Assembly (NCBI GenBank): GCA_028278025.1
Contig: JANQFE010000138.1
Span: 1-64,000, forward strand
Length of the DNA stretch: 64,000 nucleotides
DNA from: Thermodesulfobacteriota bacterium
GTDB lineage: Bacteria > Desulfobacterota > WTBG01 > CAIYCZ01 > CAIRTM01
Direction: 5' to 3'
The translations under genes and the position numbers were made by a program. Shown here in pieces: positions 54,195 through 63,227 of this stretch; positions within the stretch are counted from its first letter, which is position 1; every line of letters starts with the position of its first letter. Below the pieces are notes generated by a model. That model worked only from the letters and a program-made list of their open reading frames with translations, was not told the DNA's origin and ran no database searches.

Positions 54195-56069
54195 TTAAAT
54201 AATTATATCAGCATACCTACGATGTTTTTCTACTATACTATATTCATCGTCTCTTCGACAAGCAATCAATGCATCAATTTCCTGCTTTTGCAGCCCTTTC
54301 CAGGTATAAAAATGTGTTATCCTAGTGTTGCGCAGGGCTTCATCAATGTCACAAAAAATTCTAAGATCTGAAATTTCGCGCATTTTTGCAGTTCCCAGGG
54401 CAATTATGCCCTCAATAATCACAACATCAGTATCATTGAGCCTATATTGTATCTCTGTATCGGTCAGCTGGCGGGAGAGTTGATCGTATTTTTTCAGAAC
54501 GATCTCTTCGTTGTTCAGCAACGCAGTGATATCAGCATGAATTTTGTCCGTTTGAAACCGGTCATACACACTACATGTTTTTTTACGATCGTCTTTTGCC
54601 AGGAGCCAATTGTCAAGTGAAACTATTAAAACCTTCTTATGAGCTTTGCGCAAATTCGCACTCAGATAACTGGTAAAAATAGTCTTGCCTGCGCGGGTAT
54701 TCCCTCCCACGGTTATAATGAACGGTTTTTGGGTATGCGCATGTAAAAAGTCGTTGAAAATTCTATGAACATATGGAGCGTGGGGTTCATTAATAATATA
54801 TGTTACCGCTTCATTGAATGTTTCAAAAAAATAATCAGGTACGATATCGCTATCCCTGCAGCCGTAACCTGTCCTTACCCCAACGGTTGGCAGCCCTGCA
54901 TTTTTACCACACAAAATGTCCCGGCGGGAGTCCCCGATAAAAAATGAATCCTCTCGTTGTATATTAAAATCGGTGAGGGCTAGTTCTACCAGGCCGGTTT
55001 TCGGTTTGCGACACTCACACTGAATCTTAAAGCGGGGATTCTCCTCTGGATAGCCTTTATCGGGATGGTGCGGACAATAGTAAATGGCATCAAGCTTAGC
55101 CTGTTGCTGCCCGAGCAGGGTTTCCATTTTTTTGTGGATTTCCTCCAGCTCTTCTATGGAACACAGATTCCTGGCCACAACAGATTGGTTTGTAATGACA
55201 ATTGCCAGATATTCTGATTTGTTTATTGTTTGAATTGCCCTGCCACTGTCAGGCAGCAGTCTGAAGTCATTACTCTTACAGAGCAAGCCAATCTCTTCAT
55301 TGATGACACCATCACGGTCAATAAAGATAGCCTTGCGTTTCACGTCCTTATTATAACGGGATATTTTACCGGAAACAAAATCGGCATTGACTTCTGTCAA
55401 TCTTTGCGGTGTGCCAACATCCTTTAAATATTCTGCTGTATTGTAACCGAACATATTTAGCTGTGTAACAATCCGGGGAAACAGGTCTCTGCCAAAATCA
55501 GCCTGTACGCCTTTTTCAATAGAGGTGAGAATTTTGGGAGACATCACGTACAGGGCTGCATTCACAAGATTTCTGTACCAGGTGTTTTCAGAGTGGGGCT
55601 TGGGGTGGAAAGCTGTAACATTACAGTCACTGTCCATTTCAATAAGATCACTGTCGAAAGGGTGGTCATTAGGATGAACAACCAGGGTGCAATCACTTTG
55701 TTTTTGAATATGAAAGTCAATAAGCTTTCGCAGGTTCATATTAACCATGACATCACCGTATAAAACGATAAAATCATGCGTTAATATGTTAGCAATTTCT
55801 TTTATGCCTCCGGTTGTACCCAGGGGTGTTGTTTCTCTGTAATAAGAAATAGTGACGTCAAAATCTTCTCCATTTCTAAAATAGTTTTCAATACTTTCTG
55901 AAAGAAAGCCTGTTATAATAATAATATTTTTTATATCATATTTGTGCAGCAGTATAACCTGATGTTCTAAAATAGGCCGGTTGCCAATTTTTACCATAGG
56001 TTTGGGAATTTTTTCGGCAAGATGTCCCAACCGAGTCCCTTTCCCACCAGCAAGAATAACAGCTTTCAT
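54195..56069 (-). CDS. Trifunctional HddC-GmhB-uridine-kinase-like fusion
   Basis: 624 residues from ATG 56069, 5 nt after the SDR stop. Residues 1-240 are a nucleotidyltransferase (MKAVILAGGKGTRLGHLAEK, FIVLYGDVMVNMNL) like HddC, which makes GDP-heptose. Residues 247-410 are a HAD phosphatase of the GmhB type: DRDGVI with Asp251/Asp253 and the zinc loop CPHHPDKGYP then CECRKPK. Residues 450-624 form an extra P-loop domain (GGNTRAGKTIFTSYLSANLR, Walker A at 455-463) resembling uridine kinase, with an acidic DVVIIEGIIALG strand. HddC-GmhB fusions are reasonable for this route; the third domain is unusual and its role is unknown. Confidence 0.88.
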   Translation of the reverse strand: MKAVILAGGKGTRLGHLAEKIPKPMVKIGNRPILEHQVILLHKYDIKNIIIITGFLSESIENYFRNGEDFDVTISYYRETTPLGTTGGIKEIANILTHDFIVLYGDVMVNMNLRKLIDFHIQKQSDCTLVVHPNDHPFDSDLIEMDSDCNVTAFHPKPHSENTWYRNLVNAALYVMSPKILTSIEKGVQADFGRDLFPRIVTQLNMFGYNTAEYLKDVGTPQRLTEVNADFVSGKISRYNKDVKRKAIFIDRDGVINEEIGLLCKSNDFRLLPDSGRAIQTINKSEYLAIVITNQSVVARNLCSIEELEEIHKKMETLLGQQQAKLDAIYYCPHHPDKGYPEENPRFKIQCECRKPKTGLVELALTDFNIQREDSFFIGDSRRDILCGKNAGLPTVGVRTGYGCRDSDIVPDYFFETFNEAVTYIINEPHAPYVHRIFNDFLHAHTQKPFIITVGGNTRAGKTIFTSYLSANLRKAHKKVLIVSLDNWLLAKDDRKKTCSVYDRFQTDKIHADITALLNNEEIVLKKYDQLSRQLTDTEIQYRLNDTDVVIIEGIIALGTAKMREISDLRIFCDIDEALRNTRITHFYTWKGLQKQEIDALIACRRDDEYSIVEKHRRYADIII

Positions 56070-56074
56070 CTGAT

Positions 56075-57019
56075 TCACCGTGCTTTCCCCAGTTCGGCCT
56101 GCACTGCACATCGTACAGCCTCATCAGAGGTCCTCCTGGCCGTCCATCCCAGGGCATTAATTTTTCTCAGGCTATACTGAAATTTAGGGACATCACCCAC
56201 CCAGCCCCGGTCACCACCCGTATATATAAATTCTACATCTGCCAATCCCATTTCCTCTACAACAATTTCAGCAATTGTTGTAACGTCTGTGGCACTGTCG
56301 ACCCCCAGGTTAAAATAGTTTAAGGCATCATGAGCATTTTTCCAGCCGAACATAATGCCATCAACAAGATCCTTAACATACAGGTAGGGTTTTGTCTGGG
56401 TTCCGTCCCCTAAAATTTCCAGCTTATGTGGATTCTGTTGTAGTTTCTTAATAAAGTCAAACATTGCTCCGTGCGTTGCCCGCTCGCCAACAACATTAGG
56501 AAACCTGAAAATCCAGGCCCGTATACCCACGTTCTCACATGCAGCAGATATGTAGGCTTCAGAAGCAAGTTTTGCAGCACCATAAAATGAGATCGGGAAA
56601 AGTGGACCCGTATCTTCAGTGAGGGGCGCTGTGTTTTCACCATACACCGCGGAGCTTGAGGCAAAGACGATATTTTTAACCGCATTGTTTTTCATGCATT
56701 GCAGGATTGAAAATGTTGTCATGAATGTTTTTTCAAGATCAATGTTAAGATCTGATGCGCCCTGCTGGATATCAGAGTTGGCTGCCATATGAAAGACATG
56801 CTCGAAACCGTGTTCCTTAAAGACAGTGTTGAGCTGATCAGTTTTGAGTATATTGAGCTCTATAAATGAAAAAAGGGGATTACCGGTGTGGTGGGCAATG
56901 TTTTCCAGTCGGCCTAAACTCAAATCATCCACGCATACTACCCGGTGGCCTTCTTCGAGCAGCATGTCACAAAGATGGCTTCCTATAAAACCAGCACCAC
57001 CCGTAACGAGGATATTCAT
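56075..57019 (-). CDS. NAD-dependent SDR sugar epimerase/dehydratase
   Basis: About 314 residues from ATG 57019 (a GTG lies two codons upstream). The N-terminal MNILVTGGAGFIGSHLCD is the Rossmann NAD motif. The catalytic YxxxK is in SFYGAAKLASEAY. The C-terminal part (GDGTQTKPYLYVKDLVDG) is typical of extended SDR enzymes acting on NDP-sugars. It may modify the GDP-heptose or another nucleotide sugar. It lies between a GT2 gene and the fusion gene in the operon. Confidence 0.9.
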   Translation of the reverse strand: MNILVTGGAGFIGSHLCDMLLEEGHRVVCVDDLSLGRLENIAHHTGNPLFSFIELNILKTDQLNTVFKEHGFEHVFHMAANSDIQQGASDLNIDLEKTFMTTFSILQCMKNNAVKNIVFASSSAVYGENTAPLTEDTGPLFPISFYGAAKLASEAYISAACENVGIRAWIFRFPNVVGERATHGAMFDFIKKLQQNPHKLEILGDGTQTKPYLYVKDLVDGIMFGWKNAHDALNYFNLGVDSATDVTTIAEIVVEEMGLADVEFIYTGGDRGWVGDVPKFQYSLRKINALGWTARRTSDEAVRCAVQAELGKAR

Positions 57020-57028
57020 GGGCACTAC

Positions 57029-57727
57029 CTACAATTTGTTTGGATCAATATTAAGGTTAAATCTATAATTAAAAATACACCTCAGATATGCTTTGCCGCT
57101 GCGCCATTTGTGCAGGGTTACCTCACCGATCCGTACTTTATAAGGAATATCTATCTCAGTGTGTTTAAAACCTGCCATGTTTGCCCTAATAATGATTTCA
57201 CAGGGAAAAGCATAATTTGTTTCCCATTGTACAGAGGTATTTACCATGCGCTGCATGCAGAACATACCGGTTGAAACATCATGAACATTAATACCGTATA
57301 AATTTCTTACCAGAAAAGCAAATGACCAATTTGCAGCTTTATTCGACAAGGGCATCTCTGTACCCAACTGTTTGGTTATCCGGTTGCACGAGATGATGTC
57401 ATAGCCCTCTTCTGTAATCATCCTGACAAGCCTGGGAATATAATCCATAGGATAGGTGTTGTCGCAGTCCGTAGTGATAAGTATATCATGGCGAGCTTCC
57501 TGAAGGGCTGTTCGCAGCGCTATGCCATGGCCCCTGGGTTCCTGCCTGATTACCCGGGCACCCATTTCAGCAGCAATATCAGGTGTTCTGTCTTTGCTGC
57601 TGTCCACAACGACAATTTCCGTTTCAAAATCAACAGTATGCTTTCTGACATGCTCAATCATTGGCCTGATTGCTCCCTCTTCATTAAATGAAGGCATCAC
57701 CACTGAAATCTTATTTTTTTCCGTCAT
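57029..57727 (-). CDS. Family 2 glycosyltransferase
   Basis: 232 residues from ATG 57727; the longer frame to 57772 overlaps the upstream methyltransferase gene. Motifs are KISVVMPSFNEEGAIRPMIE, VVVDSSKDRTPDIAAEMGA and TTDCDNTYPMDYIPRL, the acidic donor site of a GT-A fold. The C-terminal DIPYKVRIGEVTLHKWRSGK is shared with the gene at 58735, so the two are paralogues. The family includes dolichyl-phosphate sugar synthases. It may load the polyprenyl donor used by the GT-C enzymes. Confidence 0.9.
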   Translation of the reverse strand: MTEKNKISVVMPSFNEEGAIRPMIEHVRKHTVDFETEIVVVDSSKDRTPDIAAEMGARVIRQEPRGHGIALRTALQEARHDILITTDCDNTYPMDYIPRLVRMITEEGYDIISCNRITKQLGTEMPLSNKAANWSFAFLVRNLYGINVHDVSTGMFCMQRMVNTSVQWETNYAFPCEIIIRANMAGFKHTEIDIPYKVRIGEVTLHKWRSGKAYLRCIFNYRFNLNIDPNKL

Positions 57728-57746
57728 GTGCTCATTCCGTGTTTGT

Positions 57747-58703
57747 TCAGATTGATTTTTTTGCAATAACACAATGTATACCTACCCAGTAAGGAAACAT
57801 GACATTGTTCAACCTGAGAAGATCAGCCCCTGTTTTCAAAAGCTTATGAAGTACTCTGCTGTGAATTTTTATGCGATAGATGATATAACCGAGCTGGAGT
57901 GTCTGGAAGTGGGGAGTGGAGTTAACTACATCAAGACCGACGGTTTTTGCCATGTTGCCAAAAGTTGTTTTTGTAAAGTAATAAAGATGTACCGACATAA
58001 GAAATACCCAGCGTCGCCCCATCAATCTGGCAATCCAGCTGTTTATATCAGGGAATGTACATATCAGAACACCGCCCGGCCTTAATAACTTGCTGCAGGC
58101 TGTTAAGACTTTCATTGGATCAGGGACATGTTCGATGACATCCCATAGTGTTATAATGTCAAAAGACCCATCAGCATAATTTTGTTCAAAAAGTGTACCT
58201 TGATCGATATCCAGATTGTAGTGGTCTTTGCCCCACTGGCAAAACCAGGCATTGGGTTCGCAACCCCGTACATCCCAGCCATGTTTTTTGGCAATTGCCA
58301 TGAATGTTCCGGCTGCTGTGCCGACATCCAACAGTTTTCCTTTCGCGGGCAGTAATGAATTGATCATTTTAATACTGCGTTCAAAAGCAATTTCCCTGCC
58401 CCTGTTTTGCGATACAAACTGCTCCTTGTAGCCTTGAATAGTACCATCAGCGTAATTGCTCAAAAGACAGTCATCCTGCAGCCTGGGGTTTATAAACCTA
58501 AGACCGCAGGTGTTGCATTGTACAACCTGGTCAAGAAGAACATCACCACCACACGAACGGAACTGTTTAAGAATTTCTTCTGCAGGATCATCAAGATGAT
58601 AGGTTCTTTCATAGACTACACTGTATGCGTGAGAGTGACAAAAGTTGCACGGTATCTCCTGCAACAAATTTTCTATCTTTTGGTGAGAATAACCTTCTGT
58701 CAT
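57747..58703 (-). CDS. Class I SAM-dependent methyltransferase with zinc-like N-terminus
   Basis: 318 residues. Residues 1-85 hold cysteine pairs (IPCNFCHSHAYSVVYE, QVVQCNTCGLRFINPRL), as in the C-methyltransferase family with an N-terminal zinc-binding domain. The SAM motif is GKLLDVGTAAGTFMAIAKKH near residue 115-135, then DIITLWDVIEHVPDPMKVL and LLRPGGVLICTFPDINS. These enzymes methylate nucleotide sugars or lipid-linked sugars. It sits between the two GT2 genes in the operon. Confidence 0.88.
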   Translation of the reverse strand: MTEGYSHQKIENLLQEIPCNFCHSHAYSVVYERTYHLDDPAEEILKQFRSCGGDVLLDQVVQCNTCGLRFINPRLQDDCLLSNYADGTIQGYKEQFVSQNRGREIAFERSIKMINSLLPAKGKLLDVGTAAGTFMAIAKKHGWDVRGCEPNAWFCQWGKDHYNLDIDQGTLFEQNYADGSFDIITLWDVIEHVPDPMKVLTACSKLLRPGGVLICTFPDINSWIARLMGRRWVFLMSVHLYYFTKTTFGNMAKTVGLDVVNSTPHFQTLQLGYIIYRIKIHSRVLHKLLKTGADLLRLNNVMFPYWVGIHCVIAKKSI

Positions 58704-58734
58704 CCTGTGGCCATATGCAGGTCTAAAATATAGG

Positions 58735-59424
58735 TTACAGTCTTTTTGGGTCTATAGTAAGTTTAAAGCAGTATTTAAAGATGCACAACAGTGCTGCTTT
58801 GCCGGAACGCCATTTCTGCAGGGTCACGTCTCCGATTCTTGTTCGATAAGGGATATCCATTTCATACTGTTTAAAGCCGGCAAGCTTGGTTTTTATAATG
58901 AGTTCAATAGGGACGGTGAGATAATTTTCGAGTGTAATAGAGCGGTTCAATTTTTGGGTCAAACAAAACATGCCGGTGGCAACATCTTTTACAGGGATGC
59001 CGTACAGCAGACGTACCAGAAAGGCAAAGCTTTTATTTGCGAGCTTATTTGCAAATGGCATTTCCTGCTTCAGATTTTTGGTCAGCCGGTTGCAGGATAT
59101 GAGATCACAATCGCTGCCGAGTATAAAGTTTACCAGTTTTGGAATGTATCCCATGGGGTACGTGTTGTCACAATCAGCTGTTATAATAATATCGTTACCA
59201 GCGGCTTGCAGCCCTGTGCGCAGGGCATGCCCATGTCCTGCCGGCTCCTTTGTAATAACCTGCACGCCCATCTCCCGGGCAATATAGGGGGTATTGTCAG
59301 TACTGCTATCGACGATAATTATTTCAGTTTCATAGTCGCGGGTATATCTTCTGATATCTTCGACAACTATTTTTATAGCCCTTTCCTCATTAAGTGTAGG
59401 CATTACTAAAGACAGGCTGGGCAT
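58735..59424 (-). CDS. Family 2 glycosyltransferase
   Basis: 229 residues. The start ATG overlaps the stop of the FAD gene in TAATG (59422-59426), so translation is coupled. Motifs are LSLVMPTLNEERAIKIVVED, IIVDSSTDNTPYIAREMGV and TADCDNTYPMGYIPKLV. The end DIPYRTRIGDVTLQKWRSGK is nearly the same as in the paralogue at 57029. The two probably load two sugars, or serve two products, of the same pathway. Confidence 0.9.
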   Translation of the reverse strand: MPSLSLVMPTLNEERAIKIVVEDIRRYTRDYETEIIIVDSSTDNTPYIAREMGVQVITKEPAGHGHALRTGLQAAGNDIIITADCDNTYPMGYIPKLVNFILGSDCDLISCNRLTKNLKQEMPFANKLANKSFAFLVRLLYGIPVKDVATGMFCLTQKLNRSITLENYLTVPIELIIKTKLAGFKQYEMDIPYRTRIGDVTLQKWRSGKAALLCIFKYCFKLTIDPKRL

Positions 59425-60713
59425 TATAGTTCCTCATTTAACTTTTGAGCCAATGCATAGGAGTGTTCAAAAACAGCGTCCATATTTAAGTACTCAAATT
59501 CGGCAAAGCGTCCGCAGCAGAATATTTTCTGGTTTGCAAGATAGCTTAACACAGTATCAGTATTTTTCCTGTGATCTAGATCGTAGATGACGTATGCATA
59601 CTGAAAGGTGCGCACTTCGGAATCAAACACGTCATTTTTCTTTACCAGATCTATTTTATCGAAATCGTCTATTACTGTTCTTCTGATTTCGTCCCGACTC
59701 AGATCAGCAAGGTAGCTGCCGGGCCGGTAAGTGATTTCAGCCATTATGGTAGAGCCTTTATCCTTAAGACAATAATTTTTACCGAGAAAATTCATTTTTG
59801 ATATGCGATGAAAAATGATATTTCTTTCGGGAACATAGAAAGCAAAATTGTCACCCATGTTGTCTTTGCGGGCCTGCAGAACAATTATATGAATAGAGTT
59901 ATACTTAAGGTTATTGAGAGCTGTTTGGACTTTTTGTGGAATTTTAATATAGGTACAGAATTCATGTAGAGGCATACAGTTAATAAGTGTTTCCCCGGTA
60001 AATATACCCTGATCGGTTTCAACCGTCCAGCACTTATTGTTGCATTCTATGGTACGTATGCCTACAGGATTGACAATTGTTGTCTTGGAAGCAATACGTT
60101 TTGCCAGGGCAGTAATAAGCTGCTCAATGCCACCTTCGCACGGATAGTGAAAATAGAGTTGATGGGTATAGCCTTCTGTAGGAATGCCGCGGGCGGACTG
60201 TATGACATCATCTTTCGGTGGTTTTGGTATCCGCTCTACCATTTGGGTATCCATAAAGGCCGCATCAAACTTCCAAATTTTTTCATTATAGGGTTGTAAG
60301 TATAATTTAGTGATGCCTTCTCCAAATGTTTTCAGAAAAAATTGCAGCATATTATGCGGATGGTAGACCTCGTAAGGATTGTTCAAGAACTCCTTAAGGC
60401 AGTAGTCCCTTTCAGTTTCAGCAAGTGCAGCAAGATCATTTTCAAAAGGGTATTTAACCAGTCTGTTTTTATGGTAGATTTTGTTAGATCGTCTTAATAC
60501 ATTTGTCTCAGTCAGCGAAGTGATTTGTGAAAGAACTTCCTTGTTTTTTGAAAATAGGGCATGGGGGCCGATGTCATATATAATATTATTTAACTGATAA
60601 CTCCTGCATAGCCCTCCAAGTCGGGCCTCTTTTTCAAGAATTACAGAATTGCTGTCCAAGAAGTACGCAAGTGAACAACCGGCAAGGCCACCTCCCAGAA
60701 TGAGTACACCCAT
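59424..60713 (-). CDS. FAD-dependent oxidoreductase, UDP-galactopyranose-mutase-like
   Basis: 429 residues. The N-terminus GVLILGGGLAGCSLAYFLDS is a dinucleotide-binding GxGxxG motif, followed by LEKEARLGGLCRSY, typical of amine-oxidase and UGM-type flavoproteins. YDIGPHALFSKNKEV and FPFENDLAALAE-like segments (here RLVKYPFENDLAALAE) fit UGM and related sugar-lipid flavoproteins. GAGGA lies 7 nt before the ATG. It is the first gene of the eight-gene operon and may make a furanose nucleotide sugar, but the residues that decide this are not certain. Confidence 0.82.
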   Translation of the reverse strand: MGVLILGGGLAGCSLAYFLDSNSVILEKEARLGGLCRSYQLNNIIYDIGPHALFSKNKEVLSQITSLTETNVLRRSNKIYHKNRLVKYPFENDLAALAETERDYCLKEFLNNPYEVYHPHNMLQFFLKTFGEGITKLYLQPYNEKIWKFDAAFMDTQMVERIPKPPKDDVIQSARGIPTEGYTHQLYFHYPCEGGIEQLITALAKRIASKTTIVNPVGIRTIECNNKCWTVETDQGIFTGETLINCMPLHEFCTYIKIPQKVQTALNNLKYNSIHIIVLQARKDNMGDNFAFYVPERNIIFHRISKMNFLGKNYCLKDKGSTIMAEITYRPGSYLADLSRDEIRRTVIDDFDKIDLVKKNDVFDSEVRTFQYAYVIYDLDHRKNTDTVLSYLANQKIFCCGRFAEFEYLNMDAVFEHSYALAQKLNEEL

Positions 60714-60769
60714 ATAAAATTCCTCGATAAGAAAAGCCTAGGGCATTTTCTTTTATTTAAATTTATGAT

Positions 60770-60798
60770 ATTTATTTTAAAATTAAAAGTAATGTCAA
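60770..60798 (-). promoter_or_regulatory. Candidate promoter of the heptose/GT2 operon
   Basis: Minus-strand TTGACA (complement of 60793-60798), a 17-nt spacer and ATAAAT (complement of 60770-60775). The -35 is perfect and the -10 weak. It lies about 56 nt before the ATG of the first operon gene. Confidence 0.4.
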
Positions 60799-60913
60799 AA
60801 AACCTGACAGATAGACATGGACATACAGCCCTTGTATTTTTTTCGGCAACATCATGGAAATATTTAAAAAATCAACTATTTAAGATAATAAATTCACTAT
60901 ATTTTGTCAATCA

Positions 60914-61099
60914 CTAGTACATGTGGACAATTAACCTTGGGTGTAAGCTGGGCTCGCACCTGCTTGATTGCTGCGGGCAACCTGCTCGCTGGAACGACTA
61001 TTAGTTATAGTTCAGGCTGAGGCTCACCCTGCCCGTGCTGCCCAAACAGGTGCGAGCCCAACCTCCGAATCCACAGTTTTAATTGTCGGTCAGTACTAG
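60914..61099. mobile_element. 186-nt inverted-repeat element, MITE-like
   Basis: Long imperfect terminal inverted repeats: CTAGTAC (60914-60920) with GTACTAG (61093-61099), ACAATTAA near the left end mirrored by TTAATTGT near the right end (about 61079-61085), and a perfect inner arm TGGGCTCGCACCTG (60949-60962) with CAGGTGCGAGCCCA (61047-61060). The middle has further matching GC-rich pieces. No protein is encoded. The size and mirrored ends suggest a non-autonomous transposable element. No second copy is in this window. Confidence 0.5.
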
Positions 61100-61110
61100 A
61101 AGCAGATCTT

Positions 61111-63030
61111 ATGAAAATGGCGGCGAATAAAACAGTCCAAAACACATGCCTACTTTTGCTTGTCATACTATTTGTATCTTCAGGATTGTTGTATAGCTTT
61201 TTTACACCCCTGTGGAGCCCGCCAGATGAGGAAAGACATTTTGCCTATTGTGAGTATATTGCCCAAAACCATAAACTGCCCAGCCTGATTCCTGATGATG
61301 AAGGAGTTCGTATCACCGAAGTAACCCACCCACCTTTGTACTATTTGATCGGCTCGCTCTTTTGTAGGGAAGATGGGTCCATAATCCATGAAAAAGTTAT
61401 ATTAAATGACGGGCCAGGAATAAGGAATATCATGCATCCCGATGATGAAGCACGCTTCCCCTATTCAGGCAAGGCTAAATCGGCACATTTAATCAGGGTT
61501 TTTTCAATTGTGCTTGGAGCAATCAATGTAGGCTTTATTTTTTTATTTGCCTTAAAAATTTTTCCCGGTGAGGTACTGCTTGCGTTTGCTGTAGCAGTCT
61601 TCGTAGCTGCCAATGCCCAGTTTCTGCATATCTCCGCTTCGGTATCTAATGAAATAATGAGTTCTACTCTCTGCACAATACTACTCTATAACCTGTTTGG
61701 TTATTTAAAAGGACCGGTTGCTTATAAGCATAACGTTGTAACCGGCATTTTGCTTGGATGTGCGTTGTTGACCAAAATTTCGACAATCATCTACGTACCG
61801 GTAACGCTGGGCGTGCTTGTCTGGTCTTTTGTTCGCAAAGGGAAAAATCCTTTAGGCAGTATAGGAGTGCTCTTGTTTAGTGCATTGTGCGTGTGCGGGT
61901 GGTGGTATGTGCGGAACTGGATAATGTATGGTGATCCCACTTTTTCGAAAGCCTTGGTTGAAGTGCTCCCTTTTACTACGCGAAATCAGCCGGTAACACT
62001 TGATACGTTAATCAGGGAGTATACAGCATTTTACACATCATTTTTTGGTTATTTTGGGGCATTCCAGGTTCCGATTCCAGGGGTGCATTTAACTATATAC
62101 GGTATTATCATCTTCCTGGGAATTGCCGGATTGGTGAAACTGTTTATTAGCAAAGAACTAACATCCCTGCAAAATCAGTTATTCATTACATTGATGGCTG
62201 CAATTCTGATTGCAGGTGGTTTGTTTGTACTGCTGAATATAAAAGCGTATGCTTTTATGGGTAAATATCTTTTTATTGTAATTGCGCCACTTGCTATCCT
62301 GATCTGTGTCGGTTTTCGTTCTGTTTTTCCATTACAGGTGCGCAATTATGTCCTGGGATTGCTTATCATGGTGTTTGTCGGTTTAAATGCACACATTTTT
62401 TTCAAGGTTTTAAAACCGGGTTATATAGAACCCCGTTTAATCAAGGGGGCTGATCAGCAAGAAGTTTGTTGCTGGACAGATCAGATTACGCCCCATAATA
62501 GTATCGGACAAACATTTACCGCCAAGAAAAATAATCTGTGTGCACTGCGCGTCATGTTTTATAATCATGAGAAAAGCACGAAAAAAGGCACGGTAACTTT
62601 TTATCTCAAGGAAGCGAACCAAACAGGCCGGGACCTTTATCAGATTGATTTGGAGATTAACAATATTCATGCAACCAGGTTTTTTTTCATTTTTCCGCCG
62701 TGTGCTGATTCTGCTGAAAAGCAGTATGAATTCGGATTTCGATCCACTCTGACTCCCGGCAAAGGAATTTCTTTATGGTATGAGAAGGAGGATTGCTATC
62801 CCGAAGGCCATATGCTTGCCAATGGTAAAGCCGAACCAGGGGACTTATACTTTACAGCATATTATTTTACCGGTTCTAAGCCCCTAACAGAGTGGGAGGG
62901 TGTAACACAAACGGTAAAAAGGCAGGGTGAATATGTTGGTGTAAGGGAACTGCAACTGTATGTTGAAATGCCTAAAAAAATGAGAGAAAGGTCTTTAACC
63001 CATAAAAAAATGATACGTGCATATCAATAA
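61111..63030 (+). CDS. GT-C type glycosyltransferase-like membrane protein
   Basis: 639 residues and about eleven membrane segments. After the first segment comes FTPLWSPPDEERHFAYCEYI, with the acidic pair in the catalytic position of the GT39/ArnT/DUF2142 group, then THPPLYYLIGSLF. Residues 430-600 form an extracytoplasmic beta-rich domain (GQTFTAKKNNLCALRVMFYN, DLYQIDLEINNIHATRFFFI), which could bind carbohydrate. It is divergent from the operon at 60713. Substrate unknown. Confidence 0.82.
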   Translation: MKMAANKTVQNTCLLLLVILFVSSGLLYSFFTPLWSPPDEERHFAYCEYIAQNHKLPSLIPDDEGVRITEVTHPPLYYLIGSLFCREDGSIIHEKVILNDGPGIRNIMHPDDEARFPYSGKAKSAHLIRVFSIVLGAINVGFIFLFALKIFPGEVLLAFAVAVFVAANAQFLHISASVSNEIMSSTLCTILLYNLFGYLKGPVAYKHNVVTGILLGCALLTKISTIIYVPVTLGVLVWSFVRKGKNPLGSIGVLLFSALCVCGWWYVRNWIMYGDPTFSKALVEVLPFTTRNQPVTLDTLIREYTAFYTSFFGYFGAFQVPIPGVHLTIYGIIIFLGIAGLVKLFISKELTSLQNQLFITLMAAILIAGGLFVLLNIKAYAFMGKYLFIVIAPLAILICVGFRSVFPLQVRNYVLGLLIMVFVGLNAHIFFKVLKPGYIEPRLIKGADQQEVCCWTDQITPHNSIGQTFTAKKNNLCALRVMFYNHEKSTKKGTVTFYLKEANQTGRDLYQIDLEINNIHATRFFFIFPPCADSAEKQYEFGFRSTLTPGKGISLWYEKEDCYPEGHMLANGKAEPGDLYFTAYYFTGSKPLTEWEGVTQTVKRQGEYVGVRELQLYVEMPKKMRERSLTHKKMIRAYQ

Positions 63031-63147
63031 CGGGATATGTACTGATTGTCGTGCAACTATATCTTTCTAGCACCTGTAGTATTTTGCACCATGCGTTAAG
63101 ATATGTCAACAACACGAAATGTCATACTACCTGCTTGTCCTTTTTGT

Positions 63148-63176
63148 TTGACACATAGTAGGGTCCTTCCTATAAT
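63148..63176 (+). promoter_or_regulatory. Perfect consensus sigma70 promoter of lysC
   Basis: TTGACA at 63148-63153, a 17-nt spacer, TATAAT at 63171-63176. Transcription should begin near 63183, leaving a leader of about 45 nt before the lysC ATG, too short for a lysine riboswitch. Confidence 0.93.
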
Positions 63177-63227
63177 TTGGAGACAGGACTTTTAGCAACT
63201 GATTTAAATTTTAATTCGAGGATGGTC

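Larger units (their letters stand above)
60714..61110. other. Divergent intergenic region with a long inverted repeat
   Basis: 397 nt between the operon beginning at 60713 and the GT-C gene at 61111. It holds a candidate minus-strand promoter (60770-60798) and a 186-nt inverted-repeat element (60914-61099), both listed separately. The remainder is AT rich. Confidence 0.6.

Noticed and set aside
63183..63227. Lysine riboswitch before lysC
   Set aside because: The leader after the consensus promoter is only about 45 nt, far shorter than a lysine riboswitch.
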